DNA of 11,900 nt from an uncultured Oscillospiraceae bacterium (GCA_934572365.1 CAKTKX010000025.1:1-11900); one strand, 5' to 3'. Shown: positions 1 to 7,477, counted from the first letter of the stretch. The notes: generated by a model from the letters alone, not told the origin. Made by a program: numbers and translations.

Positions 1-219
1 ATGCGTCCGCGTAAGCGCAAGAAGGTTTGCGCGTTCTGCGTGGATAAGGTGACCAGCATCGATTACAAGGACACCGCTAAGCTCCGCCGTTACCTGTCCG
101 AGCGCGGCAAGATTCTGCCCCGCCGTACCACCGGTACCTGCGCCGCTCATCAGCGTGACCTGACCACCGCTATCAAGCGCGCCCGTCAGATCGCCCTGCT
201 GCCCTACGTCGCTGACTGA
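1..219 (+). CDS. rpsR: 30S ribosomal protein S18 (start uncertain at window edge)
   Basis: S18 is a small basic protein of the 30S platform that contacts S6 and 16S rRNA. The 72 visible residues show the family signatures: a basic N-terminus, [20 protein letters not shown] in the middle, and [20 protein letters not shown] at the end. Cys10 and Cys13 (CAFC), with Cys47 and His50 (CAAH), form the pattern of the zinc-binding version of S18. The window begins exactly on an ATG, so the true start could lie further upstream; many clostridial S18 proteins carry several extra residues before the basic stretch. Upstream neighbours are not visible; in most Firmicutes they are rpsF and ssb. A terminator follows 13 bp after the stop codon, so this is the last gene of its operon. 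Confidence 0.96.
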   Translation: MRPRKRKKVCAFCVDKVTSIDYKDTAKLRRYLSERGKILPRRTTGTCAAHQRDLTTAIKRARQIALLPYVAD

Positions 220-232
220 TTATGATAACCTG

Positions 233-267
233 CACCCCGGAAGATTTCTTCCGGGGTGTTATTTTTC
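233..267 (+). terminator. Rho-independent terminator of the rpsR operon
   Basis: A perfect 11-bp stem (233-243 with 248-258) closes a 4-base ATTT loop and is followed by TTATTTTTC. It lies 13 bp after the rpsR stop codon. The T-rich tail runs directly into the -35 box of the next promoter, so the two transcription units are packed back to back. Confidence 0.93.
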
Positions 268-296
268 TTGCTATTTTTTCCTTAGGAAGGTATAAT
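268..296 (+). promoter_or_regulatory. Sigma-A type promoter for the asparaginase-led operon
   Basis: TTGCTA (268-273) is followed after exactly 17 bp by a perfect TATAAT (291-296). Transcription is expected to start near 302-304. The spacer holds a small symmetric element, TTCCTTAGGAA (278-288), which could bind a regulator but is short enough to be chance. This is the only clear promoter before the five-gene operon ending at 7357. Confidence 0.8.
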
Positions 297-300
297 AGGA

Positions 301-342
301 GCAGAATGCTCTGGGAACAGGTGAATTGCCCCGGGCATCTGC
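301..342 (+). other. Predicted 5'-leader hairpin of the asparaginase mRNA
   Basis: The first about 40 bases of the predicted transcript can fold on themselves: 301-305 pairs with 338-342, A306 is bulged, 307-311 pairs with 333-337 (one G-U), there is one T/C mismatch, then 313-315 pairs with 329-331 around a loop of about 13 bases. No T-tail follows, so it is not a terminator. It does not match a riboswitch class I can recognise. A 5'-end stem of this kind could protect the mRNA or present a binding loop; the role is inferred. Confidence 0.45.
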
Positions 343-368
343 AACCAAAATGATTTTCGAGGTCGCCA

Positions 369-1364
369 ATGACTGCTAAGAAACGGATACTTCTTCTCAC
401 CACCGGCGGCACTATCGCGTCCGTTCCCGGCGGCGAAGGGCTGGAGCCACGGCGCTCCGAGGTGATGGAGCGGGAGCTGGAACAGCTGCGCACCTATTAC
501 GATATCTCTGTCAAAGACGTAATCTGTTTGGATTCCTCCAACATCCGTCCGGAGGAATGGCAGCTGATCGCCCGGCACATTTTTGAGGATCGGACGGGCT
601 ATGACGGGATCGTGGTTTCCCACGGCACCGATACCATGGCTTATACCGCCTCCGCCGTGACTTTCATGCTGCCCAATATCGATATTCCGGTGGTGTTCAC
701 CGGCTCTCAGCTGCCCCTGGCGGACATGCTCAGCGACGGCCCGGACAACCTGCGCACCGCCTTTGCCATGGCGGCTTCCGGCGCGCCCGGCGTGTTTCTG
801 GCCTTTGACCGGAAGGTCATGCTGGGATGCCGGGCGGTGAAGGTTCGAGCGTCCGGCTTTTCCGCCTTCGAAAGCGTCAACGCCCGGTATGCCGCTCTGG
901 TCAGCAACCGGGGACTGGTGGTGGACGCCGACGTGCTGCCCCAGCGAACCGGTGAAAGCAGGCTGCTTTCCGACATCAGCAAGGAGGTTTTCCTCCTGAA
1001 GCTCACCCCGGGACTGAATCCGGCCATTTTCGACATGCTGGCGGCCATGGGCTACAAGGGCATTGTCATCGAAGCCTTCGGCCTTGGGGGCGTCAACGTG
1101 CTGCACCGGGGACTGCGGGGGATCCACCGCTGCGTGGAGGACGGCGTCAGCGTGGTGGTGACCACCCAATGCCTGTACGACAGCGCCGACCTGCAGGTGT
1201 ATCAGGTGGGCAGTAAGCTTCTGGAGCTGGGCGTCATCCAAGGGCGGGACATGACCTCCGAAGCTGCCATGACCAAGCTCATGTGGGCAATCGGCCAGGG
1301 CATGAACCAGGCGCAGGTTTCGGAATTGTTCAGCCAGAATCTCGCGGGAGAGGTCACCGTCTGA
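369..1364 (+). CDS. ansA: Cytoplasmic L-asparaginase (asparaginase/glutaminase family)
   Basis: The enzyme hydrolyses L-asparagine to aspartate and ammonia. Family motifs are intact over 331 residues, the normal length: TTGGTIAS (11-18) with the nucleophile threonine at about 15, DSSN (55-58), which binds the substrate carboxylate, and HGTDTM (85-90) with the second-site Thr87-Asp88 pair. GSQLP and the DNLRTA segment follow, and the C-terminal half is the smaller Rossmann-like domain. There is no signal peptide, which fits the cytoplasmic type I enzyme rather than the secreted type II. The ATG at 369 is supported by GAGG (359-362) six bases upstream. It is the first gene of the operon; the pyrophosphatase gene follows after 30 bp. 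Substrate preference between asparagine and glutamine cannot be judged from the sequence. Confidence 0.93.
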   Translation: MTAKKRILLLTTGGTIASVPGGEGLEPRRSEVMERELEQLRTYYDISVKDVICLDSSNIRPEEWQLIARHIFEDRTGYDGIVVSHGTDTMAYTASAVTFMLPNIDIPVVFTGSQLPLADMLSDGPDNLRTAFAMAASGAPGVFLAFDRKVMLGCRAVKVRASGFSAFESVNARYAALVSNRGLVVDADVLPQRTGESRLLSDISKEVFLLKLTPGLNPAIFDMLAAMGYKGIVIEAFGLGGVNVLHRGLRGIHRCVEDGVSVVVTTQCLYDSADLQVYQVGSKLLELGVIQGRDMTSEAAMTKLMWAIGQGMNQAQVSELFSQNLAGEVTV

Positions 1365-1394
1365 CCCATCCCGACAAAGTAAGGAGGTAACCTT

Positions 1395-3008
1395 ATGGAT
1401 CCCATCTATGTTACCGGCCACCGGAACCCGGACACGGATTCCATCGTGGCAGCCATCTCCTACGCGGCGCTGCGCAATGCCTGCGGGGATCGGGAGTATG
1501 AAGCGGCCTGCCTGGGGCGGGTCTCCGACGAGACCCAGATCGTGCTGGATCGGTTCGGGTTTCCGCCCCCCAAGCGCATCACCGACCTGTATAACCAGGT
1601 GCGGGATCTGGATTTTGACAAGCCTCCCATTTTAAGCGGCGGCGTGACCATGGGACGCGCCTGGGACGAATTTCAGGCTTATCCCGCCATCGCCTCCATT
1701 CCCGTGGTCAACGAGGACGGCACCCTGTACGGCATTTTGTCCCGGACGGACATCGCGGACTACAACATGTCCCGCACCAATTCCGGCGTGCTGGAGGAAG
1801 TGCCGCTGTTCAACGCCATCTCCGTCCTGGAGGGCAAAATTCTCAACGACGCGGGGGAAAACACCGACACCATCTCCGGGGAGGTCACCATCGCCCTGCC
1901 CCAGAGCCGGGAGAACCTGCTGTTCCATTCCCGGGAGAGCATCGTGCTGTGCGGCAACCAGCCGGACATGATCCGCCGGGCGCTGGAGCTGAACGTCAGC
2001 TGTCTGGTGCTGTGTCAGGCGGAGATTTCCGAGGAGCTGCGCACCCTGCCCACCGAGACCTGCATCATCTCCACGCCCTACGACGCCTTCCGGGCAGCGC
2101 GGCTGATTTTCCAGTCCATCCCCGTGGAGCGGATCTGCAATACCCAGAACGTGGTGAGCTTCCATCTGGACGACCGGGTGGACACCGTGCGGGATATGGT
2201 GCTGAAATACCGCCACCCCAGCTACCCCATTCTGGACGGCAACGAAAAGGTCGTGGGTATCCTGACCCGGTATCATCTGCTCCGCCCCCGGCGCAAGCAG
2301 GTGGTCCTGGTTGACCACAACGAGGCCTCCCAGTCCGTTCCCGGTCTGGAGGAGGCGGAGATCCTCGCCATTATCGACCATCACCGGCTGGCGGACATCC
2401 AGACCGGCAACCCCATTTACGTCCGCAACGAGCCGGTTGGCTCCACCAACACCATCATTGCGGAAATGTATCAGGATCGGGGGCTGATGCCCTCGGCCAA
2501 GCTGGCGGGCATGATGGCGGCGGCCATTATCTCCGACACGGTCATGTTCAAATCCCCCACCTGCACCCCCCGGGACATCCGCACGGCGGAGCGCATGGCG
2601 CGGATCGCCGACGTGTCCCTGGACGAGCTGGGGCATGAGATTTTCTCCGCCGCCGTGGACAACAAGTCCGCCGAGGAAGTGTTCTTCACGGACTACAAGG
2701 AATTCCACATTGCAGGACATAGTCTGGCCGTATCCCAGCTGACCTGCGTGGACAGCCCCAGCGTACTCAGGCGCAAGGACGAATTCCTGAAGCTGATGAG
2801 GAAGACCGCCGAGGAAAAGATGTTCGATTTGGTGATCCTGATGCTCACCGACGTGCTGCTGGAAGGCACGCAGATCATTTACGTAGGCGACGACGACACC
2901 ATCCGGCAGGCATTCAACGTGATCCCCAAGGACAACACCGTCTTCCTGCCCAAGGTCATGAGCCGGAAGAAGCAGATCATCCCCATGCTGTCCGTGCTGT
3001 GGGGCTAA
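1395..3008 (+). CDS. ppaC: Family II (manganese-dependent) inorganic pyrophosphatase with CBS-DRTGG-CBS insert
   Basis: The enzyme hydrolyses pyrophosphate to two phosphates, pulling biosynthetic reactions forward. The split DHH catalytic domain shows the metal ligands His9, Asp13 and Asp15 (GHRNPDTDS), Asp307 (VDHNE), His329 (IDHH) and Asp381 (ISDTVMFKSP). The DHHA2 domain (about 411-534) carries the substrate-binding SRKKQ (523-527). A regulatory insert lies between them: CBS1 (about 69-125), a DRTGG domain (about 126-245) and CBS2 (about 246-297). At 537 residues it matches CBS-DRTGG pyrophosphatases rather than the about 310-residue plain form. Characterised clostridial relatives are inhibited by AMP/ADP and activated by diadenosine polyphosphates, so adenine-nucleotide control is likely here too. 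An ideal AAGGAGG (1381-1387) lies seven bases before the ATG. The stop codon precedes the chosen holB start by 32 bp. Confidence 0.95.
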   Translation: MDPIYVTGHRNPDTDSIVAAISYAALRNACGDREYEAACLGRVSDETQIVLDRFGFPPPKRITDLYNQVRDLDFDKPPILSGGVTMGRAWDEFQAYPAIASIPVVNEDGTLYGILSRTDIADYNMSRTNSGVLEEVPLFNAISVLEGKILNDAGENTDTISGEVTIALPQSRENLLFHSRESIVLCGNQPDMIRRALELNVSCLVLCQAEISEELRTLPTETCIISTPYDAFRAARLIFQSIPVERICNTQNVVSFHLDDRVDTVRDMVLKYRHPSYPILDGNEKVVGILTRYHLLRPRRKQVVLVDHNEASQSVPGLEEAEILAIIDHHRLADIQTGNPIYVRNEPVGSTNTIIAEMYQDRGLMPSAKLAGMMAAAIISDTVMFKSPTCTPRDIRTAERMARIADVSLDELGHEIFSAAVDNKSAEEVFFTDYKEFHIAGHSLAVSQLTCVDSPSVLRRKDEFLKLMRKTAEEKMFDLVILMLTDVLLEGTQIIYVGDDDTIRQAFNVIPKDNTVFLPKVMSRKKQIIPMLSVLWG

Positions 3009-3025
3009 TCGACAACAGACAATTC

Positions 3026-3032
3026 AAGGAGG
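3026..3032 (+). promoter_or_regulatory. Ribosome binding site fixing the holB GTG start
   Basis: AAGGAGG lies eight bases before GTG 3041. This favours 3041 over the further-upstream GTG at 2999, which overlaps the end of the pyrophosphatase gene and has no ribosome site. Confidence 0.85.
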
Positions 3033-3040
3033 TGGGAGCC

Positions 3041-3994
3041 GTGGGCTTTGACGCGCTGCTGGGAAACGACCGGCTGAAACAGAATCTGACCCGGAGCCTC
3101 GCCAAAGGGCATGTCTCCCACTTCTACCTGATCTCCGGGCCGGAAGGCTCGGGCAAGCACACCCTGGCAAGGCTGCTCGGGGCGGCGATCCTCTGTCAGG
3201 GCGAGGATAAGCCCTGCGGCCGCTGCACCCCCTGCCGCAAGGTGATGGATGGCAGCCACCCGGACTTCATCACCGTGGATGATCCGGAAAAGAAGACCGT
3301 GACGGTAGACCTGATCCGACAGGCGCGGGCGGATGTGTACATTCAGCCCAACGAATCGGAGTACAAAATTTACATGTTCCCCCGGGCGCAGGATATGGGA
3401 CTTCCCGGGCAGAACGCATTGCTGAAAATTCTGGAGGAACCGCCAAAATACGGCGTGTTTCTTCTGCTCACGGACAATCCGGACAAACTACTGCCCACTG
3501 TCCGCTCGCGGTGTACGGAGCTGAATATGCAGGCGCTTCCGGGGGATATTCTCCGCAGCCACCTCCGCCGGGCATTTCCCCAAGTGCAGGACGAGGACAT
3601 TACCGCCGCCATCGACCGCAGCGGCGGCTTTCTGGGACAGGCCATGTCGCTGTTAGGTGGCGGCGGCGAGCTGCCCCAGCAGACCCGGGATTTTGTCCAG
3701 GCGTTTTCCGCCCGGGACGCCTTGGGGCTGATGCAGACCCTGACACCCATGGAAAAGTGGAAGCGGGACGCACTGGCGGACATTTTGGAAAGCTGGTGGG
3801 AGCTGCTGGAAAGCGCCCTGGCCAGCCGAAGCGGCATCCGGGCGGTATCGCCTCTGTCCCGGAAAATCGCCCAGAGCCGCAGCAGCCCGGAGCTGCTGAA
3901 CGCCGTGCAGTGCCTGCAAAAAGCGGTGGATTATACCACTGGCAACGTCTCCCCCGCCGCCGTGTGCGGCTGGCTGGAATGGGCGCTGCGATAA
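3041..3994 (+). CDS. holB: DNA polymerase III clamp-loader delta' subunit
   Basis: Delta' is the stator of the clamp loader that places the beta sliding clamp on DNA during replication. From GTG 3041 the protein has 317 residues and opens with FDALLGNDRLKQNL, the usual beginning of this family. It shows a complete Walker A motif GPEGSGKHT (33-41), a zinc-binding set Cys52, Cys59, Cys62 and Cys65, the NALLKILEEPP segment (125-135), and the Ser-Arg-Cys motif (156-158) typical of clamp-loader AAA+ subunits. The C-terminal helical collar domain is more divergent, as usual. An intact Walker A suggests possible nucleotide binding, unlike E. coli delta'. It sits directly before ricT, the same order as holB-yaaT in Bacillus, which supports holB over dnaX. 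DnaX paralogues are also much longer. Confidence 0.93.
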   Translation: MGFDALLGNDRLKQNLTRSLAKGHVSHFYLISGPEGSGKHTLARLLGAAILCQGEDKPCGRCTPCRKVMDGSHPDFITVDDPEKKTVTVDLIRQARADVYIQPNESEYKIYMFPRAQDMGLPGQNALLKILEEPPKYGVFLLLTDNPDKLLPTVRSRCTELNMQALPGDILRSHLRRAFPQVQDEDITAAIDRSGGFLGQAMSLLGGGGELPQQTRDFVQAFSARDALGLMQTLTPMEKWKRDALADILESWWELLESALASRSGIRAVSPLSRKIAQSRSSPELLNAVQCLQKAVDYTTGNVSPAAVCGWLEWALR

Positions 3995-4051
3995 AATGAA
4001 AGATATTGGGAGCCGCATACGGCATCCTGGATAATATAAGGAGCAAATTTC

Positions 4052-5266
4052 ATGGAAGAACAAATCAAGACGGCGCCCCAGACGGACGTGGAGGTCGTGG
4101 ATATCCAGTTCCGTCCCGGGCAGAAAATTTACTTTTTCGACCCTGACGGCCAGCGCTTCGCGGAGGGTGACCACATCATCATCGACACCGCCCGGGGCGA
4201 AGAATTCGGCATCTGCGTGGGCGGAAATCACAAAATCCCCCCGAAAAACGTGGTAGCGCCCCTGCGGAAAGTGCTTCGCAGAGCCACCTCCCAGGACGAA
4301 AAAACGATACAGGAGAACCGGGCGAAGGAAAAACGCGCCTTTGAGGTCTGCCAGCAAAAGATCGCGGAGCATGGGCTGGATATGCAGCTGGTGAGCGCGG
4401 AGGTTGCCTTCGACGGAAGCAAAATTCTGTTCTACTTCACCGCCGACGAGCGGGTGGATTTCCGGGAGTTGGTGAAAAATCTGGCTTCGGTGTTCCGCAC
4501 CCGCATCGAGCTGCGCCAGATCGGCGTCCGGGACAAGGCCAGAATGGTGGGGGGCTTAGGCATCTGCGGGCGTCCCTTCTGCTGCGCAAGCTTCCTGGAC
4601 GATTTCCAGCCGGTTTCTATCAAAATGGCGAAGACCCAGAACCTTTCCCTGAATCCTACCAAAATTTCCGGCACCTGCGGGCGGCTCATGTGCTGCCTGA
4701 AATATGAGCAGGACGCCTATGAAGACCTGATCCGCAACAGTCCCCGGATGGACTCCTTCGTGGACACCCCGGAGGGACGGGGAACCGTGGTGGAGGTGGA
4801 GCTGCTGCGCCAGCGGGTGAAGGTTCGCATGGAGGATAACCCGGAGACGATCTCTGTTTTTTCCAACGAGGATATTGCGGTTCTGCGCAGCGGCAAGGCC
4901 AGGAAAAACGATCCCCCCATCCCCGCAGACCTTGCTCCCATTTCCGGCAGCGGCAAGCGCGTGCGGCGGGAGCAGGCGGAGGAAAAGCCCCTTCTGGAAC
5001 CCATTCGCTTCCGCTACAGCACGGAAAAGATCGTGGACGACCCGGAGGACGAGAAGCCGGAGACCGCCGAGACTCAGGAGACCAAAGCGCCCCGTTCCCG
5101 CAACCGCCGCCGCAAGCCCCGTCCCCAGGGGCAGGACGCCGCGCCGGAGCAGGCCAAGCCCGCGACGCAGGACACGGCCGCGAAACCCGAAGCCGCCGGC
5201 GACAGACCACGCCGCCGTCCCAATCACCGCCGCCGCAAGCCGAGACCCGCAGGCGACGGACAGTAA
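4052..5266 (+). CDS. ricT: RicT/YaaT family PSP1-domain protein with long basic tail
   Basis: In Bacillus, RicT (YaaT) joins RicA and RicF in a complex carrying Fe-S clusters that assists RNase Y in mRNA maturation and influences sporulation, competence and biofilm programmes. The conserved PSP1 core spans about residues 12-260. Its two cysteine clusters are complete: Cys172, Cys177 and Cys178 (GICGRPFCC) and Cys209, Cys214 and Cys215 (GTCGRLMCC). Residues from about 280 to 404 are a low-complexity charged tail rich in Arg, Lys, Pro, Glu and Ala, with RRRKPRP occurring twice (352-358 and 393-399); at 404 residues the protein is well over the about 275 of the Bacillus form. Such a tail suggests RNA or ribosome contact (inference). 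AAGGAG (4038-4043) lies eight bases before the ATG. RicA and RicF genes are not in this window. Confidence 0.92.
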   Translation: MEEQIKTAPQTDVEVVDIQFRPGQKIYFFDPDGQRFAEGDHIIIDTARGEEFGICVGGNHKIPPKNVVAPLRKVLRRATSQDEKTIQENRAKEKRAFEVCQQKIAEHGLDMQLVSAEVAFDGSKILFYFTADERVDFRELVKNLASVFRTRIELRQIGVRDKARMVGGLGICGRPFCCASFLDDFQPVSIKMAKTQNLSLNPTKISGTCGRLMCCLKYEQDAYEDLIRNSPRMDSFVDTPEGRGTVVEVELLRQRVKVRMEDNPETISVFSNEDIAVLRSGKARKNDPPIPADLAPISGSGKRVRREQAEEKPLLEPIRFRYSTEKIVDDPEDEKPETAETQETKAPRSRNRRRKPRPQGQDAAPEQAKPATQDTAAKPEAAGDRPRRRPNHRRRKPRPAGDGQ

Positions 5267-5299
5267 AACCATTTCCGTTATCGTAGGAGAACATAGAAA

Positions 5300-7357
5300 A
5301 TGAGTGCCATAAAGAAAAATCCCGGCAAATTAAAAAAGCTTCTTCAGAGCCTCCCCATTCCCGGATGGCTGTTTTCCCTGGTGGCGGTGGTGTACTGCGA
5401 GGTGCTGCTCCATCTGTGGACGATGGATAATTTTTCCTTCGGCCGGTTTGCCGCAGTGCTGCTGTTTGCTCTGGGCTTTGGCGGGCTGCTGGGGCAGATT
5501 GCCTGCTTCATCGGCCATAAAAAATGGGGAAAATGGATAACCGTGGTGCTGGTGGCGGTGGTTTCGGTATTCTACATTGTGGAATACTTCGTCAACGACG
5601 CCTATCAGGGCTTCATGCCTATGGGTACGCTGCTGGGCGGCGCAAAAGGCGTCGCTACGGACTTTGGCGATGTGGTCATCGCGCTGATCCTCAAGGATTT
5701 CTGGCGCATTCTGGTCATGCTGCTGCCGGTACTGTTGTTCGCACTGCTGGCGCGTCCTGCCAAAACCGCCTGGAAAACCCGCTGGTTTCTGCTGGCCGGG
5801 GCGGTGGCGGCGTATCTGCTGGGCTTCGGCGTCGTCCGGGGCGTGGGGACGGATGCTGCCCGGCTTTCCGGCGCCTATAATTTTGACAGCGCCGTCCGTG
5901 TGTTCGGCCTGAACATCGCTATGCCTCTGGACGCCATCAACGGCGGCGGTTCCCAGGAGGAAGCGCCGGAGTTCATCGTGGTGGAGCCGGTTGCGGCGCC
6001 CACGGAAGCGGCTCCGGAGATTCCGACCCCTGGGGAGGAGACCACCCCGGCAGAAACGGAACCGGTGGTCTACGGCGACAATGCAATGGACATCGACTTC
6101 GACACCCTGATCGCAAACACCAAGAACAGCCGCATCAACGCCATCAGCCAGTATGTGGCTTCCCTGCCCCCCTCCAAGAAAAACGAGTACACCGGCATGT
6201 TCGCCGGGAAAAACCTGATTGTCATTACAGCCGAAGCCTTCTCCGCCGAGGTCATCGACCCGGAACTGACGCCCACGCTGTACCGGCTTTCCCACGAGGG
6301 CATTCACTTCACGGATTACTACCAGCCTATGTGGGGCGGCAGCACCAGCAGCGGCGAATTTTCCGTGCTGACGGGTCTGGTGTCCGCCAGCGGCACCAAC
6401 TCCATCCACGAATCCCATCAGCAGGATCTGTTCCTGTCCATCGGGAAGCAGCTGCAAAAGCAGAACTATTTCTCCGCGGCGTATCATGATCATCTCTACA
6501 ATTTCTACGATCGGGACAAGACCCACACCTACTATGGCTACGACACCTACACCGGTATGCACAACGGCATGGAGGAGGGCGTCGTGGAGCAGTGGCCGGA
6601 AAGCGATCTGGAAATGATGGAATTCACGGTTCCCCAGTATATCGACAAGCAGCCCTTCAGCATTTATTACATGACGGTCAGCGGCCATTGCCGGTATAAC
6701 TACCTGGGCAATGCCATGTCCAAGAAAAACTTCGAGGTCGTGGAGAATCTGGACTGCTCCAAGACCATCAAGTGCTATCTTGCCAGCCAGCTGGAGCTGG
6801 AATACGCCATGGAATCCCTGGTGCGGCAGCTGGAGGACGCGGGCATTGCCGACGATACCGTCATCGTCCTCACCGCCGACCACTATCCCTACGGCCTGGA
6901 ACCCAGCGCCACCTGGGGCAACAAGGAGGACTATATTACCGAGCTGTACGGCTACAAGTACCAGAATATCATCCAGCGGGATCACAACGCGCTGATCATC
7001 TGGAGCGGCTGTCTGGAGGGGAAGAACATCGAGATCAACGACCCCGTCTACAGCCTGGACATTCTGCCTACCATTTCCAACCTGTTCGGCGTGGAGTACG
7101 ATTCCCGGCTGCTGGTGGGACGGGACGTGTTCTCGGATACGGAGCCGATCGTCCTGTGGTATGACCACACCTGGAAAACGGACAAGGGCTATTACGATTC
7201 TTCCAAAGCCCAATTCACCCCCGCAGAGGGCGTGGAGATCGAGGATGGCTATGTGGATCGCATCAAGGCCATCGTGTCCAACAAGATCAGCTACTCCCGG
7301 GAAGTGCAGATCATGGATTATTTCCAGACACTGTCCGACTTCCTGAACGGAAAATAA
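5300..7357 (+). CDS. LTA synthase family membrane sulfatase-fold phosphoglycerol transferase
   Basis: Proteins of this family transfer glycerol-phosphate (or a related group) from a membrane phospholipid to build envelope polymers such as lipoteichoic acid. The N-terminal part has about five membrane segments (roughly 21-40, 49-70, 79-97, 124-150 and 162-183). A Pro/Glu/Thr-rich linker (about 218-258) follows, then an outside sulfatase-fold domain (about 300-620). By comparison with S. aureus LtaS, the metal site is Glu312 (TAEAF), nucleophile Thr349 (GGSTSSGEF), Asp527 and His528 (TADHYPYG), with a substrate-side His463 (SGH). Length (685) is normal for the family. AGGAGA (5285-5290) precedes the ATG, and the gap to ricT is 33 bp, so it is co-transcribed. 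LTA polymerase, primase and other phosphoglycerol transferase roles cannot be told apart here. Confidence 0.88.
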   Translation: MSAIKKNPGKLKKLLQSLPIPGWLFSLVAVVYCEVLLHLWTMDNFSFGRFAAVLLFALGFGGLLGQIACFIGHKKWGKWITVVLVAVVSVFYIVEYFVNDAYQGFMPMGTLLGGAKGVATDFGDVVIALILKDFWRILVMLLPVLLFALLARPAKTAWKTRWFLLAGAVAAYLLGFGVVRGVGTDAARLSGAYNFDSAVRVFGLNIAMPLDAINGGGSQEEAPEFIVVEPVAAPTEAAPEIPTPGEETTPAETEPVVYGDNAMDIDFDTLIANTKNSRINAISQYVASLPPSKKNEYTGMFAGKNLIVITAEAFSAEVIDPELTPTLYRLSHEGIHFTDYYQPMWGGSTSSGEFSVLTGLVSASGTNSIHESHQQDLFLSIGKQLQKQNYFSAAYHDHLYNFYDRDKTHTYYGYDTYTGMHNGMEEGVVEQWPESDLEMMEFTVPQYIDKQPFSIYYMTVSGHCRYNYLGNAMSKKNFEVVENLDCSKTIKCYLASQLELEYAMESLVRQLEDAGIADDTVIVLTADHYPYGLEPSATWGNKEDYITELYGYKYQNIIQRDHNALIIWSGCLEGKNIEINDPVYSLDILPTISNLFGVEYDSRLLVGRDVFSDTEPIVLWYDHTWKTDKGYYDSSKAQFTPAEGVEIEDGYVDRIKAIVSNKISYSREVQIMDYFQTLSDFLNGK

Positions 7358-7366
7358 GGCAAGCGG

Positions 7367-7399
7367 CGCGCCCCCTTAGGAAAAAAGGGGGCGCGTTTT
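7367..7399 (+). terminator. Rho-independent terminator of the five-gene operon
   Basis: A perfect 11-bp GC-rich stem (7367-7377 with 7385-7395) around a 7-base loop is followed by TTTT. It begins nine bases after the stop codon of the LTA-synthase-like gene and ends the operon that starts at 268. Confidence 0.92.
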
Positions 7400-7416
7400 C
7401 ACGTCCGGGCGCTTCC

Positions 7417-7477
7417 CAACCGCCGGTTGTCCGGGGTTCAACCGGGAATCAACCTCTGGGTTATGGATTCAACCGGG
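7417..7477 (+). repeat. Cluster of CAACC motifs: candidate operator of the MFS gene
   Basis: CAACC occurs on the + strand at 7417, 7439, 7450 and 7470, and once inverted (GGTTG, 7425-7429). The extended form CAACCGG is exact at 7439-7445 and 7470-7476 and inverted at 7423-7429, giving a perfect CCGGTTG-N9-CAACCGG palindrome. A 10-bp direct repeat TTCAACCGGG (7437-7446 and 7468-7477) is 31 bp apart, about three helical turns. It lies between a terminator and the MFS start, where an operator is expected. Binding protein unknown. Confidence 0.5.

Noticed and set aside
301..342. Leader hairpin as a known riboswitch, T-box or attenuator
   Set aside because: It is too short for those classes, has no specifier loop or conserved core that I recognise, and no terminator stem or T-tract follows.
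282..1421. 379-codon - strand frame over the asparaginase gene, and a similar one at 1632-2720 over the pyrophosphatase
   Set aside because: Both are antisense shadows of genes with intact catalytic motifs; they have no ribosome sites or protein features.
2999..3040. GTG at 2999 as the start of holB
   Set aside because: It overlaps the upstream stop, has no ribosome site, and adds 14 residues before the usual family beginning; GTG 3041 has AAGGAGG eight bases upstream.
4006..4035. Promoter-like TTGGGA-18-GATAAT before ricT
   Set aside because: Transcription would begin near 4042, inside the ribosome site AAGGAG (4038-4043), giving an untranslatable or leaderless message; read-through from holB explains expression.
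5330..7213. 627-codon open frame on the - strand
   Set aside because: It is the mirror of the LTA-synthase-like gene, with a His/Val/Gln/Gly-rich composition and no domain pattern. High third-position GC leaves antisense frames open.
7417..7477. CRISPR-like repeat array
   Set aside because: The repeated unit is only 5-10 bp with uneven 11-31 bp spacing, and no cas genes are present.
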